From the NCBI GenBank assembly GCA_903813345.2, contig CAIIXF020000003.1, positions 3,562,109-3,626,108 on the forward strand: a DNA stretch of 64,000 bases, read 5' to 3'. The notes beneath the pieces were generated by a model. The model did no database searches, was not told the DNA's origin, and saw only the letters and a program-made list of their open reading frames with translations. The translations under genes and the position numbers were made by a program. This document shows, in pieces, positions 20,480 through 32,983 of this stretch. How positions within the stretch are numbered: position 1 is the first letter of the stretch; each line of letters opens with the position of its first letter. Source of the DNA: Owenia fusiformis (Eukaryota > Annelida > Polychaeta > Sabellida > Oweniidae).

Positions 20480-21412
20480 GTGAGTTTTATTAAGCATATC
20501 ATATGCTCAAACATAGGCTATTGATAGTCCCATTATGTTCATTGAATTTTAAACCAAATTTAAAAATTAAAAATGTTCATGATTTGTTCAGTATTAACAT
20601 CATCACATTAAACTATAGGATTCTGATGTACGAGGAATTATTGTCCTTCAGTGAATATTGTCCTAGTTTGCATTGATATCTGCCAGGACAAGACTGCATG
20701 AATGGTTAAGTATGAAGGTTACCAAATGAATATATAGGAATCTAATGTAAGAGAAAGTATTGCTATTCAGGGAATTTTGTCCAAGATTGCACTGATATCT
20801 GGCAGAACAAGACTTTGTATGACTGGTAAAGTATGAAGATCACTATATGTATATAAAAGTATGGGAATCTAATCTAAGATGAATTATTGTCCCCGGGAAA
20901 CATTGTCCTAGTTTGCATTGATATCTGCCAGGACAAGACTTTGTATGACTGGTTTAATATGAATGTGACAATATAAAAGTATGGGAGTATAATATAGGCG
21001 GAATTATTGTCTTCCAGGAAATATTGTCCCAGTTGCATTGATATCTGCCAGGACAGGACTTGTATGACTGGTTTAATTTGAAAATTAACATATTAATGTA
21101 TGTGAATCTAATGTAAAATGAATAATTGTTCCCCAGGAAATTTTATCCTAGTCTGCATTGATATCTGCCAGGACAAGACTTAGTATGACTGCTTTAGTTT
21201 AAAGGTCAACATATTAATCTAGTGAAGATGAAGTACTGTCACTCAGGGAATATTGTCCTAGTTTGGATTGGTATTCATCAGGAGAAGACTTTGTATGACT
21301 GGTTAAGTTTAAAGGTCACCATATGAACGTTTGGGAAATTAAATGTAAAATGAATTATTGTCTTCTAGGAAATATTGTCCTAGTTTACATGTATATCTTC
21401 CAGGAAAAGAGG

Positions 21413-22211
21413 GTTATGTACTGGGAGGTTTTGGATACAGGTTTTATCCCAAGAGAATTATGTGTATATCCCGAGGGACCGCAGGGACCGAGGGATATAC
21501 ACATATTTCCCGAGGGATAAACCCCGTATCCAAAACCGACCGTACATAACAGATGTATTTCATACCTACTGATGTTCTAGGTATGTCATATACCTAGAAC
21601 ATCCCGCCCCGGGCCTTGGCTAGATACACTATATACAGTAGAACCTGTGTAAGTGGAACACCCTCCGTTCTGCCAAAAAGCGCTCCACTTTGGAGGTGTT
21701 CCACTTACAGAGGTTTTCGGTTTGCGGGGATTTAAAGAACATACAACATAAAATATAGAATTTATATGTATCACTGGAAATAGGATTTTCAGTTCATTGT
21801 AGGACAGCTGTATACCATTAATTATCCATTTGTTTTACTCAAAAAGTATTTGACATTTTAATCCTCCTCATTCTGCCAAAAATGTTTTCTGACATTCTCA
21901 ATCCTCCTAATTCTGCCAAAAATGATTTCTGACATTCTAAATCCTCCTCATTTTGTCAGTCTCAGGCACAAAGATTTGGCTGTTCCACTTAGCAGGTTAA
22001 TTTTTCAATGTGGGGTGTTCACTGTTCAAGTTTGGAGGTGTTCCACTTGCAGAGGTTCAATTAACTTTTAGTCAATGGGTTTCTAAAACGGGACTTTGAA
22101 AAAGTGTTCCACTTGCGAGGTGTTCCACTTATAGAGGTGTTCCACTTAGCAGGTTCTACTATATTCCCGCTCGTTATGTACCTAGAACTTCAGTAGATAT
22201 GAAATACAACT
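21413..22211. mobile_element. Compound hairpin element: head hairpin plus body stem, with nested MITE
   Basis: The head (21413-21550) folds GTTATGTAC...GGTTTTGGATAC against its complement and has an inner TATATCCCGAGGGACC / GGGACCGAGGGATATA stem. Directly after it a second stem starts (AGATGTATTTCATACCTACT, then TTCTAGGTATGT) and closes at 22165-22211. The pogo-like MITE 21636-22161 occupies the body. Layout and CCCGAGG loops match 4873-5250. Confidence 0.6.
21636..22161. mobile_element. Pogo-like MITE with GTGTTCCACTTA sub-repeats, copy 1
   Basis: It lies between TA dinucleotides and starts CAGTAGAACCTG, as pogo/Tigger-type elements do, ending AGGTTCTACTA. Both ends carry several GGTGTTCCACTTA units in opposite direction. 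Copy 2 is at 39284-40118. There is no transposase. Confidence 0.75.
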
Positions 22212-22682
22212 TATGTATAATGTCCATCATATGAACGTATGGGAATCTTATGTAAGAGTTATTTTTGTCCTTCGGGAAATATTGCTCTAGTTTGCTATAA
22301 TATCTGCCAGGACAAGTAATGTAAGAGGAAGTATTGTCCTCATGTAAATATTGTCGTCGTTTGCACTGACATCTGCCAGGAAAGGAATTTGGATGACTTA
22401 TTATGTATGAAGGTGACTATATAAAAGTATAGAAATCCAATATAAGAGAAAGTATTGTCCTCTAGGAAATAATTGTTTGATTAATATCTGTAGTACTAGG
22501 CTATAGGAATTTAATGTAAGAGGAATAGTTTATTAGTAAACTTTCAGATTTGTTGATTTTTTTACGATAACTAGGCATGACAATTAGTACCAAATGAAAC
22601 TGATCAAAATAGAAATTAATATAAAACAAAGTTTAAAATGCTACTATATTTCAGTAATAAGAAAAAAACATTTGTAAACATA

Positions 22683-24533
22683 CAGGGTGTCCGGAAAGTA
22701 AAGATACAAACACTCTAATTTTAAGAGATTTAGTTTTTTTGTAATGAAATTGCGACAGATTGTAGAGGAACTATATTCCAATACATCTACCAATTTTTAC
22801 AACATATAGACAAAACGTGTTAAAGTTACGATTGTCATAGTTACAGTGGTCAGGGGTATGCGGAGCAGTTCCATGATATCGCTAAATTGTCATAAATTGC
22901 TAGAATTTAACCATTAGAAACAGTGCTCATCATTGTATTTCCTATCAATATTTTGTTTTGTTCAATATTTTATTCTTGCTGCCATAGTATTTCCTTTAGT
23001 ATTATGATATCACTGATACATATCATAACTATGTAATGTCACTAACCAGTATAATCAAAGAAACATTATATAAGTGCTTCCCAAGTGAAAAAAACAGCTT
23101 GTCATACCACTCTAATAAACCACTAACAGACTACTAATACTCAACTAGTAGAACATGATCTATTAGTGATCAGATCATTTTTCGCCATTGACTTAACAGG
23201 TGGTTTATTAGTTGAAAAAATGACCAGGCAAATGAAATACAAATTATTGACCGATCAGAGAGCATGTAATACACTACTTATAGATCACTCCTGAAGTCTC
23301 AAGTATTACTAATAGACCACTAATACATCACTTCCTGAACTCTTATACACCACTAATACACCCCTCCTAGTCTAATAGACTACTGACAAATCACTCCTGA
23401 AATCTCAGAATTTTATACATCCATAAGGTACAAAATCTCCATAGTGCTTAATTCAGTGAGAAATTATGAATAAGATTCAACATGTACATCTTCTACATAC
23501 CTTTATGAATATGCTGAGCAAGACTCAATAAAGTCCAGTCACCCCTACATTTCATTGGTGAATTAATTCCCTCACATTTTAAGTATTTCTGCCATTTAAA
23601 AGGTGTTTCTTCTTCTAAATCAAGGATCAGTTTAAAACACTACTAATAGACCATTCCAGAAAAAATCGAGTTAATACACAACTGACAAACCACTCCACCC
23701 AAAAAACCGTACAGTGATTTATTAGTTGAGTATTGCCAGTTTTAATACATAACTTATAAACCACTTGACTAAATCACTTTTCATGGTGTATTGGTGATCT
23801 ATTGGTGATGTATTAGTGGTATATTAGATTTCTTTTTTACTTGGGTTAGAAAAAAGGTCAATTGATTAAAAGGAAAGTCAATAGTGCACCTCCACAATGC
23901 ACTAATTGACAAAGCAAAGAAAACAAATCTCACAGTTGAATGTCTTGACATTAAAAGGTTTTGTACAATGGCTCATATTACCATGATGATGATGATAATG
24001 TCCCGTTGGACTTCTACATAAATGAATATCTAAAGCAATATTTGTTAGAAATTCAACATGAAAATGAACATGAACTATTTATCAGTAATCTGAGAGATGG
24101 ACAGCAGCGGTTTTGTCAAGTCTTTGAATCACTGGTCAAGATGCACCATGAATGTTTGGTCAAGATGAATCATAATGTTTGGAAATACATAATACTGGAT
24201 AACAGTAGTAATGTCAAATGAACAAACAATGTTACAGTACTACTTCTTTTGCTGTCGTGGTACATAATTTGATGTATAATAGCAACAGACGATGGAGTGT
24301 CAGGATCGATGATATAAGCAGGAGAAAATAATTATAAAACAATAATTTTGACGCTGCTCCACATACCCGGGACTACCGATACCATAACAACCATAACTTT
24401 TTCATTTTTAAACAATTTGTCATTACAGGATGAATTGTTATAATGTCCTTCTACAATCTGTTGCAATTTCATCTCACAACAGGTAAATCTATTGAAATTA
24501 GAGCATTTGTATCTTTACTTTCCGGACACTTTA
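22683..24533. mobile_element. Mariner-type element, TIR about 200 bp, TA target
   Basis: The ends CAGGGTGTCCGGAAAGTAAA and TTTACTTTCCGGACACTTTA are inverted and flanked by TA. Similarity extends inward for about 200 bp. A second repeat (23080-23845) sits inside. No transposase frame survives; an 86-codon frame at 23961 has no family signature. Confidence 0.75.
23080..23845. mobile_element. Nested repeat with CCCAAGTGAAAAA ends and CTAATAxACCACT units
   Basis: CCCAAGTGAAAAAAAC on the left is matched by GTAAAAAAGAAA...CTTGGG inverted on the right. Between them CTAATAAACCACT-like units recur a dozen or more times in both directions. A clear target duplication is not visible, so the family stays open. 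Confidence 0.5.
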
Positions 24534-26339
24534 TATTTCCTTGGAAAAACGCAATCAAGAGATCAAAGTGATCGTAAATAGCAATTAAGAACTTTAGAAA
24601 TGAAGTTTTTATTTTTCTACCAAGTAACACCATCCTTTCAGTGTGACTTGGCGTGGATTTTGGTTGTAGAGATCAAAGGGATTAAATTTAATTTTCATAC
24701 CATCTCACACCAGTGGTATGGTGTGACTTAGTGTTAAACAGCAGGGGTTTGATATTTTAATCCTTTCACTCAAAGTAACACCAGGTTTGTGGTGTGAGTT
24801 GGTGTTAATTAGTAGTAATATTTTATTTCATACAAAGTAATACCAAACATGTGCCATTCCCACAATATCCTGCTTACTAGTGTATGTGAAGTTATTGACA
24901 TATTGAATTGTGATTTTAAATTATAAACATGATCCTTATTATAGTATAAAACATTTAATCTTATTTCAACATTGTGCCAATAGGGATTTAGCCCGACCTT
25001 TTTCAGAAAACTTTAAAAACTTAAAAAGAATGAAGATAAATAACTGCAAATCAAAGTTGTTTTGGTAGAAAATCACACCCAGAATTCAAATATGCCATCA
25101 AGTGGAAGAAATTATAAAACCCCATTTGACCTACTTTTAATGAAACTAAAACAGTTTATTGATCATAGTCCCTGCTGATATATCTATTTCATTGTGTTGG
25201 TGAAATGTTTTTTTTTAAAATTCATAATGGTCCCAAATAAATGATGCTGTTTTTGACAAATGTTAATGACAAGAAGGCCTCTTTGGTTATCACAAACAAT
25301 TTCAATCAGTTAATCCTAAACAATGACTTTTTCTGACAATAATCTCAAAGAAAGGCATATGTTAAGTTGATTGGGCTCATTGCTATTGAGCGTGCAATCG
25401 ATCCACTGACATACAGTAAAACCCTGATATCCAAACATTTGGCTAATCTGAACACCTTCCAATCCAAACACTTTTTTCGACTTCAATTTTTTATTCCAAC
25501 TGACTCCATTGTTAAAAAATCCTTGAAATCTGAACATCTAGTAATACGAACAGTGACTGTTAAATAAGTTGGTAATGGACTAGCTTCATATCAAGACAAT
25601 TTGGAATTATAATAAATTCGGTACACATTTAAGCATGATTTTAAGGCATGTTCAGTTACCGGCCCATGGGCCATATGATGAACTGCCTTTATATCAAGGA
25701 AATTTGGAATAATGATATTTGTACACAGTTAAAAATGAAGTAAATCCAGACAAGCGCAGGTATAGCAATTTTTTCAAAGCTGTTTTCTTTCCACCTGTAC
25801 ATTGATATATTTTATTACATTTTTTTAGTTCCTAATCTTTCTTTTTTGTTACTGTTCATTTATCTTAAATTTTTAAAAATTCATATTTTGCCCCGCAGAA
25901 TATTGCATATTCCATTCATTTATGCAGCCCTATATCCTTTCTTCAATAACTCAAACAACAAGAAACCCCTCCCCCTCCCTCTGCCATATAATAAAGTTCA
26001 TAAAACTGGAGTATGATCAGAAAACAGTTAACATGGCCGTTACAAAAAATCATAAAACATCTGCACTTGATTTTATGCTATTCACGCTAAAACAAGTAAA
26101 ATGAAAATAGTAGAAAAAGCTCTAAATCAAGATTTAATATTTACTGTAAACACATGTTTCTTTTTACACTCTTTTTATACAGAAATACTCATCATCAAAC
26201 ATTTCAAATAATTACAATTTTTGGGAGGTCATTTAATTCACGAAGACAAAATGTTGTTCTAGATTGGTTGGGACCCCTTTGGATCATTCCAAATAAAAGC
26301 CAGGGGATGTAAGCTAATAAATCAATACATGTTCAATAG
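24534..26339. other. AT-rich non-coding stretch
   Basis: No gene is seen. Three degenerate units with CACACCA..TGGTGTGA-type wording lie at 24640-24850. At 25415 one end of a pogo-like element (TACAGTAAAACCCTGATATC) is visible without a clear partner. GCAGGTATAGCAAT at 25756 repeats sequence from 3460. Confidence 0.5.
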
Positions 26340-27389
26340 AAACAGGATCTTAAGAGGTTCTGGACAAATCATTTGATTCTGGACTTGTCATATTTTTTTT
26401 TCAACGAAATCCCATCCAAGGGTTGAATTTTTATTAGCTATTTAGAGAGTGAGTCCTGCCTAGTATTAATTTCAATAAAAAAGTTAAAATAGAACCCTAT
26501 TTAAGAGTCAATCTAATACTTACATTACATTGATAAAATCCTGAAATATTTTTAAAGTGCATTTTTTATGAAATATTATCCAGCAAGTATTTAGATGAAA
26601 CGGTCTTATTTAAATACAAATCATAACATGATGATATTTTTCATGAAACATTTTTCAATGAAATTCAATTGAAGGGTCAAGATAAAACGAGCTAATTTAG
26701 GTGAAAACCCTTACATGATGATGTGTTTTCATAACTTCTTTCATAAAATTCCATCAAGGGGTGAAGATAAAATGATCGAATTTAAGTGATTTAAGGATCA
26801 CGAGAATATGTTTTCTTTGATATTTTCTATGAAATCCCATCCAATGGTCAAGGTAAAATTTTGATTTTGATTTGGTATTAGGTCACGTGTTCGAAAGATC
26901 CATATAAGGCCCATAGAACCACATAGGAACGTCATTTTGAATGTCACGTGATAGATCCATATAAGGCTTTTAGAACCATGTCGGGAAAGATGAGGGGAAG
27001 CCCCTGACACCTGTTTCACGATTTTATCCGAACGTTGTTCGGATCATTTCGGTTTTTATGCACTTCATTATTGTACCGAAGTTTGCCGATTCGATTCGTC
27101 GTATTTCGGAATCCTGGTGACAATTTTATACTCCATTGGAGTATTTTTGACCTACTTCTTATGATGGAAATTCCCGAACCTTGTTCTGATTAATCCGGAT
27201 TTTCTGACCTACTTTATCTACCGAGATTTCACGAGTTAACATTCGTCTCATTCCGGAATCCTGGTGACAATTTTATACTCCATTGGAGTATTTTTGATCT
27301 ACTTTTTCTGGATTTTGCCCTACTTATTATATCTTGACAACAAGCAAATCAAAAAGTTCGACATGAACGGGTCTCGATCAACTAACCTA

Positions 27390-27600
27390 GACAATGGAAG
27401 CCAGGCACGCTAACCATGGGGCCAACGAGCTACCGATATGAAAGAACAAAAGTATTATATATTTATACCGAGCGTCAATTCAAAATGATCCTCACTTTTG
27501 TCTCCACTCAAATACGACTCGTCAGTTGTATCCAGAATAGTAGAACGCCTTTGGCGCTAGTGAATAACCAAGTCCCAGGTGAGTGGTTCGTATCCCTCCG
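27390..27600. repeat. tRNA-like (SINE-type) pieces in the foldback arm; mirrored at 34430-34680
   Basis: On the plus strand GTGGTTCGTATCCC (about 27580) resembles a polymerase III B box. On the minus strand GTAGCTCGTTGGCC..ATGGTTAGC with a TGATCGAGACCC downstream (27435-27365) resembles an A box plus a weak B box. Both recur in the other arm. Cloverleaf folding is poor, so these are tRNA-derived repeats at most. Confidence 0.3.
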
Positions 27601-27758
27601 TGATATACTATTTTTGTTTTATTAAATACGACAGAAAGGAGCAAGGTGTAGGTTGAAAACAAGACATTAGTTTGTTTCAACAGTTTGGAAACATTAATCT
27701 CTGATAATTTAAGGTTTTCCACTCCTGAAGAGCCTCTAGATCTATGAAATTCAATGAT

Positions 27759-29248
27759 CCACTCAGTAAAAATACGATTTCTCTGCAACCTGATGTCCAA
27801 TCAAGATCATTCAAATATATATGTGTTCCTGACACGTTTGGGCGTCCGGGAATAAAATTACTTGTGAAAACTATTTACAAAAGTGTTCCAGAGACTCTAA
27901 TCTACTTGGCTAAGGTTTTATTTGAAGATACATTGCCTTATTAAGCAGGTAGAGGGGCATACAGAACACGGAAGCAAATGCTAATTTGAACCTGTGTTTA
28001 CATGTCACGTAGGCCAGTGTTTTATATGGGGATTATATGTACTTTACTTGTTTACATGAACGTAAATCATTACATGAAATCTGCATTCTTCTGGGTTTAA
28101 TCTGGGTTTGTATTGTCTTATTGGGGCTTTTCGACCTTAAAACAAACCCTACCTAAATGGATTGTGTCTCGGGAACGTTTTTGTAAATAGTTATTATAAA
28201 CAATTCTGAAAGAATAGAGAGATTTCGCACGGCGTGAAAGTACAACTTATAACGCATATTTATACTTAAAAGCAAACGTACAAGGTGTTTCATAATGTGG
28301 GCTTTTCGCCAGGAAAGATCTTCTCGGACTGTAATAAATACAGGTCAAAAGGATGCCATTTGTACTTTCTTGAATTGTAGCATGTTTAGTTGATCCAAAT
28401 GTGTTTGTCTAGAATAAAATAGGCTCATATATAGTACGTATGTTATAGACCTATCTCTTCTCAAATTGACTTTTTGAGATGCTTGTTATGAAACACCCTG
28501 TATGTCATTTGTTGAGCTACTGAATGGGTCGTTTCCAGGAATTGCTAGAACCTACTGGTTTGATTGGTGTTTCAAATTGATGGTTAAAGTATTTGATTGG
28601 ATACTGTTCCTACTCAGCCAATTGTTTTTAAAAATGCTTGCGGTCAATTGTTCCACACAAATGCGGGTAAAGCTTTATACGGAGATCCAACTGTATACGT
28701 TTATCATCTCGTATATATACCGTTTTGTAAGTTCATTAAACTTATACTGATCATGAAAACTTTGAAATAATCAACTTGTTTATGTAATGACTCACTTTAA
28801 AGGATCATGACTCACTTTAAAGGATCGTGTTTATAATACACTACAACTACTAGGACACGGAAGCAAGCATTTAAGTATAATGTGCATAATCTACACGTGC
28901 AGATGACAGTGCATTAACAGTCTCTAGTTGATGGAGCTTTTCTATATCGGGAATAGTTATGTTCCATTAAGTACAATTTGAAATTGATTTTAGTAAATAT
29001 AATAGTTCGACATGACCCTTTAAAGTATACGTATACGTATAAGTTGTACTTTCACTTATGTGCAAAATCTCTCTAATATCACATATTTTTGTCTTCCCGA
29101 TTTCAGTCATGAATTACGTCAATTTTTCGTGCAAACATTGGGTAGGCGTTGTCATTACCGGATGCCCGAACGTGTCAGACACAAAAAGATACTCGAATGA
29201 TGTTGATTGAACATCAGGGTGCAGAGAAATCGTAATTTTACTGAGTGG
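27759..29248. mobile_element. 1.5-kb foldback element F1
   Basis: CCACTCAGTAAAAATACGAT on the left and its near-complement on the right continue through TTTCTCTGCAACCTGATGTYC and TGACACGTTYGGGC, giving inverted ends of over 100 bp. Inner parts (28225 and 29030) also pair. No protein is seen; an 82-codon frame at 28502 is hydrophobic and unrecognised. Confidence 0.6.
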
Positions 29249-29842
29249 CTTCACGAAAAAATAAGCAGCACTTTAGGCCACCTTAAATACAACTCGTCAG
29301 TTATTATATGGTTGTGCTTTGATTTTACGCTGAAAACATTTATAACTACGTCAACTTTATATTAAAACATTTATTATCTTTTCAGTTGTATTAAAACGTT
29401 AAATATGATATATGTCAGCTTATTGCTTTCTGGAGAACAGTCAAGGTTTACATTTGGTACAATGAATCGGACACTCATGTAAATCGACATGGTTATAACA
29501 TTGAACTCAATGCAGTAAATTAGTTATTTCTATGAATCACAGCGGGATTGGTTTCATTTTATATGATTGCCAACTCTGGCGTTTTTTTTGTAAATGCTTT
29601 TGACCGCTGTAAATGTGTAACGGATACAGTATTACTCAATTGTTTTATGTCTTGGTCACATTTGCTCCGATTTTCACTACGGCCCCCGGCCGATTGAGTA
29701 TTGTGTTCAGAAATGTATTCAATTTTGAACAAAATACTCGCAGCAAATGTGATCCAGGCATTACACAGCGGTATTTCGAACATACTATTGTTGCTTAACC
29801 ACGACCTAGCCAATTTTAAAATCATACTCCTTATTTAAATCC

Positions 29843-31250
29843 AACGATAGGAGCTCATGGAAAGTATACATTTTAACTTTTATACATCTTTACAAATACT
29901 AGAAATCTACATGTTCGAGTGGACCACGAAGGGTCCCCATATAGCAGCAGCCTCCATAAAATGCAAAATACCTGTATTGATAACTTGACTTTGACTGATT
30001 TTTGAATTGAGATGAACTTGTTGAAACCTCGTGAAACGCCAGATACTAGTACCTAGATGTGACCTTGAAATAACGTTGGCCAATACACATTGACTTTGAC
30101 CTCGGGTCACTTAATCATGTGTCGTCAAGGGTCATTGTAGCCCTCAAGGTCCTTTCAACGCCAAATACTTAAATATTAATTTTTGATCTTGAAACAAACT
30201 TGACCCAGTTACATTGGCCTTGAACTCAGTTCACCTAATCGTTGGTTGCCAAGGGTCACAGCAGCCCAAAGGACTTTAAATCACCAAATACATAGATATT
30301 GATATTTTACATAGGAATGACCTTGACTTCAGGTCACCTAATCATGCCTCATCAAGGGTCGAATCTCAGACCAATGGTAAAAAACGCGTAAACCTAGATA
30401 TTGACATTTTAAAGAGAAAATCGGATCTAGCAAGCAGTCTAACAAAAAAATTGTTTCAATTTTAGAATATTTTTGGCTTATGTCATTCCTTTTCATGTCT
30501 ATTATCTAAAAATCCCAAAACTGCACACTTTATTTCAGGAAAACTAAAGAGTTTACAAAAATGACTTTTGTATATTTCTTCTATAAGAATGGTTACTTAT
30601 TATTTACAATTTTGCACTTTTAATCTATTATAACTTCATCAATTTCTAACATATCGTCAATATTTTGTGAGATATTGTATTTGAGATTGTAAGGAATAGA
30701 TAAGTACGTCAATTGTACATGTTGCTTGTAATTTTGTCACTTCCATATATCTGATTCTGCCTTTAACCTAGAATGACTTTGACCTCTGACCTTAGTAGAA
30801 CGCTCACTGGCCCATCAAGTATGAGGGCAAAAGGAGATGTCGAGACCTACTATAAAAGCATGTTTGGTCTGTCTGTCATTTTGTCTGTCTGTCGGGACAT
30901 CTCCTTCTACACCATTTAACCTTAGTAAGTTGGTCTCCGAAGGTCAGAGTTAAGTTCATTCAAAGGTAAACGATCAATGTCTAGGTATTTGGCGTTTGAT
31001 GATACTATGGCCCTTGGCGAATTATGATTAGATGAACCGAGGTCAACATTAATGTTTCTTGTACAAGGTCATCCCAAGGTCAAAAATAAATATTTAGGTA
31101 TTTTACGTTTCAAGACCTTTGGACAAATTCGATTCAATTCAAGAATCGGTCAAGGTCAAAAAATCAATATACAGGTATTTTGTATTTTTTTGTAACGATG
31201 TATTAAAGTTAAAATGTATACAGAGATAAAATAGGTTAGCTCCTATCGTT
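29843..31250. mobile_element. 1.4-kb foldback element F2, rich in AGGTCA half-sites
   Basis: The ends AACGATAGGAGCT and complement continue through TATACATTTTAACTTT..ATACATC. Inside, TGACCTTGA/TCAAGGTCA-type words recur on both arms at 30060-30330 and 31060-31160, with CATCAAGGGTC and CGCCAAATACCTAGA between. A small GGAGATGTCGAGACC / GGGACATCTCC hairpin lies at 30832-30905. No coding frame. Confidence 0.6.
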
Positions 31251-31638
31251 TCCTTGTGTATACGTTTATGTCTCTGCGTAATAACGCAGATGCGAGCAGG
31301 TAGTTACCAATCTCACCACAAGGTGGCTCGTTCGGGTCAGATAGCATGGCGGGTATGGTAGAAAGTTCTTAAAGTACATCTGTTTTCGTGGTTCAATTTT
31401 CATATCACCCTTAAAATGTATCTAATAGCAATGCAAATTAAAATATGTCCAGTGAACGAAAATGCAATACAAGAATAGATATTTCACTTTTTGTGATTTT
31501 GTAACAATGGGGTTATTTTTTGTATATGTAACATGGTCATTTTCACATTTTATATTATTACTGTTCATATTAATCAATCCCTATTCATCTCAATATAACA
31601 GGTCCCTAAGTAGGTTGTTTGCAGTTTTACTCTTTTAC

Positions 31639-32979
31639 TAGAGAGGTTAAGCTACACGTATTTAACAAAACTTGAACGTGAACGCGCACAGATAAATGTC
31701 GTCAGATTTGTTTATTTCCTGTGGGCCAGCGTGAAGTTTACAAGTCTCTACATGAGATTATCATATTCGTGCAATTTACAGACGCGTATTCAACAAAGCA
31801 TGAACGTGTACTTCTATGCACGCGCAGGAAAATGACCTCAGATTAGTCTACTTTCTACAGGTAAGCGTGAAATTAGAGGTTTTTACGTGTAGATGAGTGA
31901 TTACACGTCGCTCATGACGTGATTGGTTTTAGCTATGTTCTAGGATTGCCCGGGAGCCCATATTTGATACAAACAATCTTGCTTGTTATATCGTAAACCC
32001 CAATCCTTAATCGGAAATAAGAATACATTTTAATGAGTAAATGACAATCTCAAATGTGATCGTTTGTTCATTCCGTACAATATAAATAGGCAGGGCCAAT
32101 TTGATACCCGGGGCTTGGTGCAATAGGTATACTAAACGAAATGAAATGACAACCAGGGCCTACGATTGCCTTATCACTACATTTGATTTGCCTGAATCTG
32201 AATGACTGAATGACCTGAATTGATTGCAAATTAAATAATGTGCAAATATAAAGTTTGCAATCGATTCAGGTCATACTTCAAATTGAAAGATTATACATTT
32301 TTTCATCATTTTTTCCTACAAAATGGCTATGGAAAATGCTTCAAAAGCAACTTTTACACTTGTGAAATCCCATACAACTTTGCAAATCCAAAGATTATAC
32401 TGTTATGTTTCATTAATTAATAACATATTTGGATAAGATGTAGGGATGTGTAGGATGCAAATGGATTTTGACGGACACACAAAGACTTCCTGGTTTGGCA
32501 TCTCTACCCCTGTACACTTCATGATTGAATATTGGCCCTAATAAGTGGCCCATTCATCAATACAGTGCTGAATAAAGGTCAACAAGATACTAGTGTACAT
32601 ATAAATGTAATGATAAAAGCAGTATATTTATTTTGAAAAATCAGATGAATCTATTTTGTTCATGGGGAGATATTAATGGAGGGCGCACTAGATCATTTAA
32701 TTAAGGTTGAATATGAAATAAAGCAAAAATAAAAAAACATAATGTTTTATTGCGACCAGATTCGAACCCAGGCCTAACGGACACGAGTCAGAAGTGCTAT
32801 CCATTACACCATAGAGACATGACCTTTAAATACACTCACCACATAAATTTAGCACCACGTCCACTGACTTGGTTTCAGACGTGCAGCTTCACAGAAAATT
32901 TTCTTAAACGTGTACTTGAGCGTGGACTTACGCGTTCAGGTTCACGGTTTGCATTTATACGTGTAGCTTAACCTCTCTA
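31639..32979. mobile_element. 1.3-kb foldback element F3 with TTAC target duplication and tRNA-like insert
   Basis: TAGAGAGGTTAAGCTACACG and its exact complement form the ends, flanked by TTAC (31635-31638 and 32980-32983). Related GAACGTGNACNNNCNCGCGC words recur at 31670, 31800 and 32900. TGACGTGATTGG at 31915 joins a CRE half to a CCAAT box. A tRNA-like unit lies at 32748-32818. Confidence 0.65.
32748..32818 (-). repeat. tRNA-derived SINE head or tRNA pseudogene
   Basis: On the minus strand TGGTGTAATGG (32811-32801) fits the A box and GGTTCGAATCT (32768-32758) the B box, at normal spacing, with a T-run downstream at about 32732. The T stem and acceptor stem pair poorly, so it is not a working tRNA. 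The wording GATAGCACTTCTGACT recalls tRNA-Arg. Confidence 0.5.
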
Positions 32980-32983
32980 TTAC

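Larger units (their letters stand above)
20600..22530. repeat. Minisatellite of about 120-bp units, interrupted
   Basis: At least ten diverged units repeat the wording ATTGTCCTAGTTTGCATTGA, then TATCTGCCAGGACAAGACTT and GACTGGTTAAGT..AAGGTCACCATATGAA. Seven or so lie at 20600-21410 and about three at 22215-22530. The compound hairpin element 21413-22211 splits the array inside one unit. Confidence 0.8.

Noticed and set aside
26798-27019. 73-codon frame repeated at 35009-35230
   Set aside because: It lies in the foldback arms, so its presence twice only reflects the inverted repeat. It is built from tandem 95-bp units.
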